NCBI GenBank assembly: GCA_965222935.1
Contig: CBDCVA010000002.1
Span: 744,001 to 808,000 of the forward strand
DNA: 64,000 bases
DNA from: CBDCVA01 sp965222935 [NCBI: Candidatus Latescibacterota bacterium]
GTDB lineage: Bacteria; Latescibacterota; CBDCVA01
Direction of reading: 5' to 3'
The notes under the pieces were generated by a model. The model was not told the origin of the DNA, searched no databases, and saw only the letters and a program-made list of their open reading frames with translations. This document shows positions 38,768 to 47,251 of the stretch, in pieces. Positions within the stretch are counted from its first letter, which is position 1, and every line of letters starts with the position of its first letter. The position numbers were made by a program, and so were the translations under genes.

Positions 38768-41581
38768 TTAGTAGCCAGTCACCACCTCGAAGAAGAAGCG
38801 ACTGAAGCGTCTGTTCCGAACGGCTGCCAACTCTTCGTCTTCAAACTCCAGGTGCCGCCTGAGGAAGCCGACGTTCGCAAAGAGCGGGTAACCCCAGTAG
38901 TTCGCATTGCTGCTCAGCATGACGAGAAAATCGGTGGTCGATCGCTTCTCAGACTCCAAGACCTTGTCTATGACCTTTGCCGCGAAGAAGTTCCGGAACC
39001 TCCGATTGTCCGATCCCATCCGCCAGCCCTGCTGAGCGAAACGCAGCGTCGTCCTCTCCGTCACGTGCAGGTCCGCGCGGATGATGGGCGCTGTGCGCAC
39101 CTCGTAGAGGAGTAGTTCAGAGTCTTCGCCCTGGCCCGCCTTGGGGTTCCTTTTGATGATGCGCGTGAGCACCTTGAACTGTGGCATGATGTCAAGGATA
39201 CCCAGCCGCCAACGGTAGTCCGCCTTGTTGCTCAGGGTGTACTCGTTCAGCCAGGCGTCGATCTGCTCCGTCTTGTCCAGAAACGGTGTTCGCAGCGGCC
39301 CCCGATACTGGCGGTTCAGGATCGTCTTGAAGTTGTTAGTGATGCCGATCCCGCGCAGGGGCTTGTTGCGCATACTAAACCACGACGTGTGCACTAGGCT
39401 GTTCTGGCGCGTGAGTTGGTCGAAGAACGGGTCTCCGGACTGCGGCCCATCATCGTTCGGAAGCTGTCGCACGTCATAAACGTGGTTCGGGATGTCATCC
39501 CGAACGCGCTTGGTGTCGTGCCTGAACTCGAGCGTACCAAAGCTGCGGATGTCGGCATCGTAGGTCAGCTTGAAATACCGCATTTGGGTTTTGCCGCCGC
39601 GGCCAGGCTCTTCAAGGTCCATCAGGCCGGCGGTCATCCCCACGTCGCGGAAGGGTACCGCCGAGACGAACCAGTGCGGCCCCTCCAGGTCCTTGTCGTA
39701 GGGGTAGTCCGCCTTCTCGTCGTTCTCCCGGTCGTCGATCACCCCATTGTTGTTGAAGTCGTCCCCGTAGATGAACGGCAGCGGGTCCGAGTAGTAGAGC
39801 AGGAATGGCTCTTCCCAGTCCGGGATGCCATCGAAATCGCGGTCGTCGTCCGGCACGCCGTCCTGGTCCTCATCCACCCCGGGGAAGACCCCGGCTTCAG
39901 GACGGATCCCCAGTACCGTAGGACCGGGCCAATCGTTAAAGGCATCGTCGGCCCACTGGTCGCGGTCGTCGTTGTCGTCTACCAGCGGGAATTCCATCCC
40001 CGCAACAAGCGTCCGAACGTTCGGGTCACGGTCCCACCCACCTTGATCAGTCTGGAGCGTGAGCCCGCCGCGACGGCTGTTGTAGCTGGTATAATTGGGG
40101 GCGATGTGGAAATACTCGAAGCCCGTGGTGAAGGGCCCGATCTGTTTGAGCACGTTGACGAACCAGGCCGTCTCGCGCTCGGCCGTTATCTCCTCACCGA
40201 AATTGATGGGGAACTGGCTGAACACCCAGTTGTTGCTGACCTCGCCTTCGATCTTGACGCCCAAGAGGTTGAGCGTCCAGTCAAAGCTCAAAAGCGACTG
40301 GCCGGTCAGGAACCCGTAGTCGATCCTGATCCGCTGCTTGTTGGAGCCATCGGCAGGGTTGCCCGGGGCTCGCGCATAGATGATGTTCTGCGTCTCCCGA
40401 TCCACGAACTCGCCCCGATCGCCCTGCAAAGGATCGAAGAACGGGTGTCTTTGACGGATCTCCACCCGGTAGTCCTTGGCCACTACAGCATCAACCACCG
40501 CGCGCTTGGCCTTCCCCAACTCGACTGCCGTCGGAATCGTGAAGGCGTACTCGATGACATCCGTGCCATCCGCCTGCCGGAAGCCCGGGCCGATCTCTGC
40601 CCCCGGACTCCGGACCTCGCCGCCGCGGCCCACCGTTAACACGACCGTCGTATCGGGTAGGCCGGACCGTACGAACGTGACGCTCAAGGCGACCGATTCA
40701 TCGCCGACCAGAGCGCCGCCCCGCCCGTCTTCGGGCGAGTCATCACCGAAGACCACGATGATCTCTTTGGGGGGCTGCTGCTCGGACGGGATCGTGCCCC
40801 TTATGGGATTGAAGCGGGCGCCTTTAGTGACGTCCTCGGTGTGCTGATTGACGAAGCTTCCACCGAGCCGAACGGCGTCGCCGAACAGCTTCGATTCCCA
40901 CCTTGCGCCGGAGTTCTGTACGGGGAACTTCTCCCATCTGGCTGGTTCTCCCTCCGAGAAACCAACAGTGGGGTCAGGCCCGAACTCGAAGGGGACGGAG
41001 AAGGGAACATCGACCGCGCTGTTAAACTCATTCGTGCCCCGCCACTGCACGAGCGTGAACTTGTGGTAGCGCGGGGATGCAACATCGAACCGAATGCCGG
41101 TCATCCGCGTAAGGTTCAGCGTGAGGGGCGTGAACTTGGTCCGGATGTCATCGCCGAGCGTGAAGCGGAAGTCCCAACCTGAGTAGCTGTCGTTGAGGGC
41201 GAGCATCTCCTGAAACAGCGGCACGTAGATACCACTCTTGAGTTGAATGCTACCCACCGCATCCAGTCCCTTGCTGTCAAGCTGGTACACCCTACCCGGG
41301 CGTGCCTCGTTGTACTGCACTAGCCGGAATCCATCGAGCAGGAAGTTGCCCAGCGGGTCGAAGCGCTTGTCCACGTTGGCCTCGCCCTTGTACGAGATGT
41401 AGTCCTCATCACCATAGTTGAGAAATCCTTCGCGCTGTTCGCGCGACAGGAAAGGCTTTGCAGGCCGGCGCCACTCGCGCAGCATGCCGTCCTCGCCCCA
41501 GGCCGGCCATACCGGACTCAACACGACGACCAGCGCGAACGCGAAGAGGAACGCACGCACGAAGGATGGGAGGCGATGCAT
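38768..41581 (-). CDS. Giant outer-membrane-type protein with EF-hand-like insert, paralogue 2 of 3
   Basis: A 937-residue paralogue of its neighbours on both sides. The signal peptide is at about 1-30 ('FLFAFALVVVLSPVWPAWG'). The same blocks occur in order: 'IRTKFTPLTLNLTRMTGIRFD', 'FVNQHTEDVTKGARF', 'LPDTTVVL', 'APGNPADGSNKQRIRIDYGF', 'FEYFHIAPNY', an acidic calcium-loop insert at about 530-635 ('GVDEDQDGVPDDDRDFDGI', 'DDFNNNGVIDDRENDEK'), then 'RHDTKRVRDDIPNHVYD' and the terminal 'FSRFFFEVVTGY'. The frame is open to a TTG at 41611, but the ATG at 41581 avoids overlap with the preceding stop. Sits centrally in the operon. Confidence 0.8.
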   Translation of the reverse strand: MHRLPSFVRAFLFAFALVVVLSPVWPAWGEDGMLREWRRPAKPFLSREQREGFLNYGDEDYISYKGEANVDKRFDPLGNFLLDGFRLVQYNEARPGRVYQLDSKGLDAVGSIQLKSGIYVPLFQEMLALNDSYSGWDFRFTLGDDIRTKFTPLTLNLTRMTGIRFDVASPRYHKFTLVQWRGTNEFNSAVDVPFSVPFEFGPDPTVGFSEGEPARWEKFPVQNSGARWESKLFGDAVRLGGSFVNQHTEDVTKGARFNPIRGTIPSEQQPPKEIIVVFGDDSPEDGRGGALVGDESVALSVTFVRSGLPDTTVVLTVGRGGEVRSPGAEIGPGFRQADGTDVIEYAFTIPTAVELGKAKRAVVDAVVAKDYRVEIRQRHPFFDPLQGDRGEFVDRETQNIIYARAPGNPADGSNKQRIRIDYGFLTGQSLLSFDWTLNLLGVKIEGEVSNNWVFSQFPINFGEEITAERETAWFVNVLKQIGPFTTGFEYFHIAPNYTSYNSRRGGLTLQTDQGGWDRDPNVRTLVAGMEFPLVDDNDDRDQWADDAFNDWPGPTVLGIRPEAGVFPGVDEDQDGVPDDDRDFDGIPDWEEPFLLYYSDPLPFIYGDDFNNNGVIDDRENDEKADYPYDKDLEGPHWFVSAVPFRDVGMTAGLMDLEEPGRGGKTQMRYFKLTYDADIRSFGTLEFRHDTKRVRDDIPNHVYDVRQLPNDDGPQSGDPFFDQLTRQNSLVHTSWFSMRNKPLRGIGITNNFKTILNRQYRGPLRTPFLDKTEQIDAWLNEYTLSNKADYRWRLGILDIMPQFKVLTRIIKRNPKAGQGEDSELLLYEVRTAPIIRADLHVTERTTLRFAQQGWRMGSDNRRFRNFFAAKVIDKVLESEKRSTTDFLVMLSSNANYWGYPLFANVGFLRRHLEFEDEELAAVRNRRFSRFFFEVVTGY

Positions 41582-41597
41582 CAAGGCATTGATCCTG

Positions 41598-44495
41598 TCA
41601 TCGACCTGCAAAGCCTACGATCTCGACGAAGAACCGATTGATCTTTTCGTCTCGGAAGCGGCTGTCTCTGTCACGGAACTCGCTCCGACGGCGATGGAAG
41701 CCCAAGGAGGTGACCAGGCTGGTGCCAAAGTATGCCGACGTATTCTGGATCATCAGGACCATGTCGCTTGCGCTGAACGACTCCCGAGGGCTGCCCTTGT
41801 CCCGGAACTGGAAGGCGAAGAAGTTCCGCGCCCGCTCCTGGTGAAGGCCCAGGTTGTCGAATAACCGGTGCAGCCGAGGCAACCGCAGTCCTTGTTGGCC
41901 GAAACGGAACACCGTTTTGGGCGTGGCGTGAAAATCGACCTTTAAGATCGGAGCCGTCCACGACTGACTCCGCCGGAGGACCTTCGCGCCAGCTTTGAGG
42001 TTCTCCTGTTCGACGAGCGTCAAACGTTTGAACTGGGGCCAGATGCTCCAGCGGCCGCGTCTGAACCGGTAGTCCGCCCTGTTGACCATCAAAAACGACG
42101 TCACGCGCGAGTCGCTCTGCTCGGTGCCGTCCTTGAAGCGGCTGGGCAACTTGTGGTTCTGCATGAACTTGAAATTGTTCTCGATGTGCAGATTCAGCAC
42201 CTGTTTGTACTGGGTGCCAAGAAAGGCCGTGTGGACCAGAGAATTGAGCATTTCAAGATGGTCGTAGCCCCGGTCGAACGGCTGAGGTCCGAAGATGGTG
42301 GGCACGTCGCCAAAAACGTAGACGCTGTTGCGGACTGAATCGCGCACCCGCTTGGTGTCGTGACGCCACTCGACCACCCCGGCGTCGCCGCGGTCGAAGA
42401 TGTACGAACTGCGAAAATAGCGCCCCGCGTTCTCACCGCCGCCCGCGATCTCCTGCGTGTCGAACTGGCCCACGGAGAACTTCAAGCCGCGAGTCGGCAA
42501 GACCTCCACGAAGTAATGGGGGCCCTCCAGATCCTTGTCGTAGGGATAGTCGGGACGCTCATCGTTCTCCCAGTGATCGATCCAGAAGTTGTTGTTGTTG
42601 TCGAAGCCGTAGGTGAACTCCAGCGGATCGCTGTAGTAGAGCAAGAAGGGTTCGGTCCAGTCGGGAACGTCGTTGCTGTTCTGGTCGTCGTCGATGTGGC
42701 CGTCGAAGTCTTCGTCACGACCGGGATAGACGCCCCTGTTCAACTCGATATTGGTGCGGCTGGCGTTCTCCTTGAGGATGTCATCGTCAGACCACATATC
42801 CCCGTCATCGTTGTCGTCCACCCACGGGAACTCGGTCGTTTGCTTGACCTCCTTGCTCGCGCCCGCTCTGTCGGTGTAAAGCGAGGGACCGCCGCGCGTA
42901 CCCATGTATGACGCATACTTGGGCCCAATGTGGAAATACTCGAACCCAAGGTTGAGTGGCCCCGCCTCTTTGAGGACGTCGATGAAATAGGCCGCACCGC
43001 TTAAAGGTGAGAGCTGCACCCCCCGACCCGTCGGGAATTGAAAGTACGTGGAGGAAAGCGCGAATTCACCCCTTGCCTTCAGGCCCGCGAAGTCGGCAGT
43101 GAAATTGGAGCCGTAAATGGACTGCCCCGTCGTGAACCCATAGCGGAACTGGATGGGCGCTTTGTTCGAGAGATCCTGGATATTGCCCGGCGCCCGCGTG
43201 ATGATGTAGGGGTCCGTCTCGCGATCTTCGAACGCCTTTTTGTTCCCGAATTCGTCGAGCTGCTTGGAGCGACCTTCGCCCTTCGCGTTATAGCCAATGA
43301 AATAGGTGTGGTTCTGGCTGATTTCGACCCTGTAATCGTTGGCGACCATAGCCTCGACCATCATGGCAACCGGGGTGGGTGAGACGGGCATATCATAGCT
43401 GAAGGAGATCGTCTCGAAGCCGTTCGCCTCGATGTGGTCGCCTACAACGACGCCACCGGCGCTGCTGGACACGAACCGCGTGATGACGCTGTCACCCTCG
43501 GCGACCAGGGTCACTCTCGGTGCCCCAAAGACGGCCGCGCCCCCGCGGCCATCCTCCGGGGAATCGTCGGAGAAGGTCACAACAACCTGCTGCGGCGGCA
43601 GCATCGGGTACGGGAGGCCGCCCCGGAGGCTGGTGATGCCTTCGTCGCGGGTCACGTCCTCAGCGTGCTGGTTGACGAACGTGGCTCCAAGCTCCAAGGC
43701 ATCGCCCACTTGTGTGCGCCAGTGCGCGCCGAAAAACGGGACGGACCCGACTGAGGCCGCTCCCCGGATAGGCTTTCCAGCATGGAAATTGACGACTCTT
43801 CCACCCCAGTAGCTCTCGTAATTGGTGCGCCACGTCGTTCTACCGCTGGTATAGAGGAACGTCGCTTGGTGCTTCGTCGAGTTGATGTCGTAGCGGATGC
43901 CGGAGAACCGGGGGACCTTAAACGTCAGGTCCGTGAATTGGCTCCGTATCCAGTCCCCGGCGGACAGGCGCCACTGAAAGCCCTGGCCGGAATCCTGGAT
44001 CTGTACCAGGGTGTTGAACCAGAACCTGTAATGGCCGTGAACCGCTCGGACGCTCCCGTCATGGAGATCACCGAATCGAGGAAGGCCTATCCCTATCCCC
44101 GGACGCTGTTCCTCGAACCGCCATACCGTCTGGCCCTCCACCATGTAGTTCCCGAGGATGTCGAACTTCTTGAAGCTGTCCAGCCCGAACTGATAGGGAT
44201 TGTACTTCTCCCTGGCGTAGTTGAGGTAGCCATCGGGGTCCTCGCGGCGCAGGAAGGGGCGGACGAACTTGCCCTCGTGGGCGAACTGAGCTTTGACCGG
44301 AGACGGCCAGACGCTCCCGATGACGGCTGCAAGAGCTAGCGCCACCATGGACCCAAAGCGCCCTAGGCCTAAGCGTCTCGTGACGGCCGCAATAACTCGT
44401 TTCCAATCCTGTGAAGAATGGAAGAACGTGCCTGTGTTATGCCGCACCCTCATGAGGATACAACCCATTTTGAAGTGCCGCAACCCCTTTGGCAT
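41598..44495 (-). CDS. Giant outer-membrane-type protein with EF-hand-like insert, paralogue 1 of 3
   Basis: A 965-residue protein, the most diverged of the three. After an N-terminal stretch and a signal segment ('MVALALAAVIGSVWPSPVKAQ') it has 'IRSQFTDLTFKVPRFSGIRYD', 'FVNQHAEDVTRDEGI', 'VANDYRVEISQNHTYF', 'APGNIQDLSNKAPIQFRYGF', 'FEYFHIGPKY' and the acidic insert at about 555-660 ('GRDEDFDGHIDDDQNSNDV', 'YGFDNNNNFWIDHWENDE'). It ends 'NRFFVEIVGFAGR', so the terminal aromatic is followed by three extra residues. The true start may be the internal ATG at 44453, whose 'RHNTGTF' matches the N-terminus of paralogue 3. First of the three after the TonB-like gene. Confidence 0.78.
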   Translation of the reverse strand: MPKGLRHFKMGCILMRVRHNTGTFFHSSQDWKRVIAAVTRRLGLGRFGSMVALALAAVIGSVWPSPVKAQFAHEGKFVRPFLRREDPDGYLNYAREKYNPYQFGLDSFKKFDILGNYMVEGQTVWRFEEQRPGIGIGLPRFGDLHDGSVRAVHGHYRFWFNTLVQIQDSGQGFQWRLSAGDWIRSQFTDLTFKVPRFSGIRYDINSTKHQATFLYTSGRTTWRTNYESYWGGRVVNFHAGKPIRGAASVGSVPFFGAHWRTQVGDALELGATFVNQHAEDVTRDEGITSLRGGLPYPMLPPQQVVVTFSDDSPEDGRGGAAVFGAPRVTLVAEGDSVITRFVSSSAGGVVVGDHIEANGFETISFSYDMPVSPTPVAMMVEAMVANDYRVEISQNHTYFIGYNAKGEGRSKQLDEFGNKKAFEDRETDPYIITRAPGNIQDLSNKAPIQFRYGFTTGQSIYGSNFTADFAGLKARGEFALSSTYFQFPTGRGVQLSPLSGAAYFIDVLKEAGPLNLGFEYFHIGPKYASYMGTRGGPSLYTDRAGASKEVKQTTEFPWVDDNDDGDMWSDDDILKENASRTNIELNRGVYPGRDEDFDGHIDDDQNSNDVPDWTEPFLLYYSDPLEFTYGFDNNNNFWIDHWENDERPDYPYDKDLEGPHYFVEVLPTRGLKFSVGQFDTQEIAGGGENAGRYFRSSYIFDRGDAGVVEWRHDTKRVRDSVRNSVYVFGDVPTIFGPQPFDRGYDHLEMLNSLVHTAFLGTQYKQVLNLHIENNFKFMQNHKLPSRFKDGTEQSDSRVTSFLMVNRADYRFRRGRWSIWPQFKRLTLVEQENLKAGAKVLRRSQSWTAPILKVDFHATPKTVFRFGQQGLRLPRLHRLFDNLGLHQERARNFFAFQFRDKGSPRESFSASDMVLMIQNTSAYFGTSLVTSLGFHRRRSEFRDRDSRFRDEKINRFFVEIVGFAGR

Positions 44496-44556
44496 GAGCC
44501 ATCCCGGCGCGCCGGAAGCTACAGCGCGCTCGTTAAGGCCCTGAACGCCGCGGCGT

Positions 44557-45915
44557 TCAGTAGCCCGCAGCGACGGCCCGCTGGGCGAGCGAACCCTCCT
44601 GCGTTAGTGCAAAGACAATGACGTTGATGGAAAACTCTAAAAACTGGCGCCTACCCGCATCCGGGAAATAGTGAACCATTGACCCCGAGGCTATGACGTC
44701 CTTGGTCCACTTTTCCATCAAATCGGTGAGAATGGCCATGACGCGGCCATCGTTCCCGACGTACCAGTTGATCCTACGCAACTGGCCGTCCCTAGCGTTG
44801 CGAAGACCGCCGCCTATACCATAGGCCCTAAATCTACCGCCAACGTCGTTGCCGCCGGGCGGGCCGTCAAAGTCGTAGAACGAGTGGTAGACGGGATGGT
44901 CGTTGGGAAGCTCCACGCGGTTGTAGTGCCGCCCCAGGCGAAAGTCCTGAGTCTCAAGGGCGTCCTTGAGCAATTGGCGCTTGAACTGGACCACCTCCGT
45001 ATAGTCCGGAGAGATCTCGGGGGGGCCACCGGCCATGCTGTAATCCAGCCAGAGGAACCCACCGCTGGTCAGATACTGGCCGAGGTTTCTCAACTCCGCC
45101 CCGGAGGCGTCGAACTGATTGATCGTGTTGAAAACGGTCCACGGAACCTTGAGGAGTTCCGGGTCGTCCAGCGTCAGGTCGTCCAATACGTCCACATGAA
45201 TATCCGTGTACTCGTTCACGGATTCGGCCAAGTGTGTAAGCCCCTGCGGATTGCTGTTGCGGCCGTAATGGTATTCCGCGCCCGTAAGCTTCGTCCCCCG
45301 CGCCTTGAAGCTTGCTGTGGACGAGTACGCTCTGGCGATGTGGAAGAAGCCCGTTATCCGGCGCTTGTCCTCGGCATCCTGGATGATGAACGCCCGGTCC
45401 TTTCCCGTATCGAGCGCTGAGATGTCTATCATCTCGAGCGACAGGTCCAGCCGTACGCCGGGCACCTTATTCACGCTCACCATCCCTGATTCGATCGTCG
45501 GCTCCAGCGCGGGACGCTCGAACTCCGCAGTCTGCTCCACCGCCGTGACCGGACGCACCAGGCTATCGAGCACGCGGCTGGCCTTCGGCGCGCGGCTGAG
45601 TCCCCGGGTATCCACCTTCGCGCGCACCCGCTTCATCCGACGCCGCATCTTACGACGCTTGGGCTTCGGCGCCTTGCGCAGTTCCAGCGGTTTGATCAGC
45701 CGAGGCTCCCGCTTGATGAACCGCGTCGTCAGCGGCTTCACCGCCTTTCGATCCGCCGAAACCTTCCAGACCGCCAGAGACCCGTGAAGCGCAACGGCAA
45801 TCGCCAGGCTGATGAGCCGGATCTTTCGCACCTGGCGTCCGGCAACGGCCTCCAGATTGAGCCCCGCCGAGGGCGTATTAAAGCGCGATTCGTGCCTCAT
45901 CTGTTCGTCCGCCAT
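44557..45915 (-). CDS. TonB-like protein fused to a DUF4159 domain
   Basis: A 452-residue inner-membrane protein. A single helix at about 31-49 ('IRLISLAIAVALHGSLAVW') is followed by a Pro/Lys/Arg-rich stretch at 55-110 ('ELRKAPKPKRRKMRRRMKR'), the plan of TonB. Residues about 205-440 resemble DUF4159: 'EYHYGRNSNPQGLTHLAES', 'VFNTINQFDASGAELRNLGQYLTSGGFLWLD' and 'NDHPVYHSFYDF'. This periplasmic domain takes the place of the usual TonB C-terminal domain. GGAGGGG precedes the ATG. It heads the operon of three giant OMPs, 60 bases before the first, suggesting that it energises or assembles them. No ExbB/ExbD is in the window. Confidence 0.75.
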   Translation of the reverse strand: MADEQMRHESRFNTPSAGLNLEAVAGRQVRKIRLISLAIAVALHGSLAVWKVSADRKAVKPLTTRFIKREPRLIKPLELRKAPKPKRRKMRRRMKRVRAKVDTRGLSRAPKASRVLDSLVRPVTAVEQTAEFERPALEPTIESGMVSVNKVPGVRLDLSLEMIDISALDTGKDRAFIIQDAEDKRRITGFFHIARAYSSTASFKARGTKLTGAEYHYGRNSNPQGLTHLAESVNEYTDIHVDVLDDLTLDDPELLKVPWTVFNTINQFDASGAELRNLGQYLTSGGFLWLDYSMAGGPPEISPDYTEVVQFKRQLLKDALETQDFRLGRHYNRVELPNDHPVYHSFYDFDGPPGGNDVGGRFRAYGIGGGLRNARDGQLRRINWYVGNDGRVMAILTDLMEKWTKDVIASGSMVHYFPDAGRRQFLEFSINVIVFALTQEGSLAQRAVAAGY

Positions 45916-45977
45916 TTCACAACCCCTCCCTGCGTGGGGCCATTCTTCGGTTCAACTCTTCGCGCAAACCCCATATA

Positions 45978-46006
45978 AATATAGACCGAAAGGCGGCTAG
46001 AATCAA
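45978..46006 (-). promoter_or_regulatory. Promoter of the TonB-like / giant OMP operon
   Basis: On the minus strand TTGATT (46006-46001), 17 bases, then TATATT (45983-45978). The predicted start near 45971 leaves a leader of about 55 bases before the ATG at 45915. No internal terminator is evident between the four genes, so it probably drives all of them. Confidence 0.6.
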
Positions 46007-46077
46007 GCCTTTTTTCGCTGAGCGGAGCGCAGGCGCGTCAGAACCGCGTGAACCGACGATGAGAACGGCACTTCCTC

Positions 46078-46186
46078 CAGGCTGATGAGCCGGACTTTCC
46101 GCTGCCAATCGGCGGCCAGAGCCTTCAAGGTCGAGCTGCGCCGAGGGCGTATGACAGAGCGAACGACTCCCCTGTGTGGGGCCATC
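46078..46186 (-). pseudogene. Duplicated 5' end of the TonB-like gene
   Basis: This stretch repeats, with changes and a 24-base net deletion, the region 45805-45945 that holds the ribosome site and first 37 codons of the TonB-like gene. Shared landmarks in the same order on the plus strand are 'CAGGCTGATGAGCCGGA', 'CGCCGAGGGCGTAT' and 'GTGGGGCCAT'. The decoded copy still reads 'KVRLISLEE' against 'KIRLISLAI'. It lies upstream of the promoter and encodes no usable protein. Confidence 0.6.
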
Positions 46187-46213
46187 TCCGGTGCCCGCCT
46201 CAATCCATAGACC

Positions 46214-47092
46214 CTAATATCTCTCCTCCGCCGATTCCTCGATCCGAACCGCGCCGTCTTCGTCTACGGCGAGAAAGGGGACTCGACCCCGGTGATTGGA
46301 GTAGGGGCCGTACATGACGGCGCGCTGCGCTTCAGTCATGCCTTTCACGACTTCTTCACCCCACCAGATGTCGGGAGAGGCCAAGCCCCGTGCGGGACCG
46401 GTGCGAACGGAACTCTCCGACGCGTATTTGAAGAGGATGGACCGACGGGGCTCGTCGCTTCGCCAGGGATGTGTACCGTGCGTCTGAGCACCGTCCATAA
46501 AGAAGAGCACATCGCCGGCCTTCATCACCGGTTGTTCAACCACGCCCAAGTCGCCGTCGCACGTCCGCACACCGTGGGGCATGGGATACTTCGACTTGTG
46601 GCTTCCAGGTACGCACACAAATCCGCCATCGTCTTCGTTCACGTCGCTTAGTTGCCAAGTGACCGTAACGCCGCCGCAGTAGGGGATGCCGTTCTGGTGG
46701 TGATGAGCCACCCAGGGCTTGTGGACTTCTCCGCTACCATGAAGTACAAAGCCTTCGGTGCCTTTCACACCACCGATCATCTGTGGCCCTGAGTCCAGCC
46801 GAAATCCCCTTCCGCACATCACGTTCAGGCGCATGACAACCGCCGGATGCGCCAGCATATGGCGGAAGGGCTCGCAATACGGCTTCTCCGATTCCAGGAA
46901 CCCATTCAGCGTGGGGCGTCCGGTACCCGGCAAGGATTGCGATTCCTTAGCCAGATTCTTTTCACTTATCTGAACCCGATCTTCGTAGTGATCGACCGCC
47001 TCGTTAGCGGCGGCAAGTTCGTCGGGCGTGAGCACGTTCCTGACGACCAGGTATCCGGTCAGGTCCCAGAAGTAGCGTTCTTGTTCATCCAT
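46214..47092 (-). CDS. Phytanoyl-CoA dioxygenase (PhyH) family protein, copy 2
   Basis: A 292-residue PhyH-type protein of the group with 'DVNEDDGGFVCVPGSHKS' in the middle and 'GDVLFFMDGAQTHGTHPW' with a distal histidine towards the end. The proximal iron motif is not a plain H-x-D: the relevant region reads 'LHGSGEVHKPWVAHHHQNG', so the acidic ligand is unclear and the enzyme may bind iron differently or not at all. GGGAGA precedes the ATG at 47092. It lies between the giant OMP operon and a large membrane transporter on the same strand. Confidence 0.82.
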   Translation of the reverse strand: MDEQERYFWDLTGYLVVRNVLTPDELAAANEAVDHYEDRVQISEKNLAKESQSLPGTGRPTLNGFLESEKPYCEPFRHMLAHPAVVMRLNVMCGRGFRLDSGPQMIGGVKGTEGFVLHGSGEVHKPWVAHHHQNGIPYCGGVTVTWQLSDVNEDDGGFVCVPGSHKSKYPMPHGVRTCDGDLGVVEQPVMKAGDVLFFMDGAQTHGTHPWRSDEPRRSILFKYASESSVRTGPARGLASPDIWWGEEVVKGMTEAQRAVMYGPYSNHRGRVPFLAVDEDGAVRIEESAEERY

Positions 47093-47251
47093 CCCTATCT
47101 CCCTCGCCCCGGTTCGGCGGCTTCTTCAGGTTTTAGGGCTTCACGCCCACAGGCCACGGGAGGTTCCCTTGGCCCGGGATGGCCTCACGCGGAGGCTCCG
47201 CGATTGCCCCGGCGATGAAAGGTGCATCAAGCCTCGGGGTTAGCGTCATCG

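Noticed and set aside
39416-40639. 407-aa plus-strand frame opposite a giant OMP
   Set aside because: Val/Glu-rich mirror of D/N-rich calcium loops; not a protein-like pattern.
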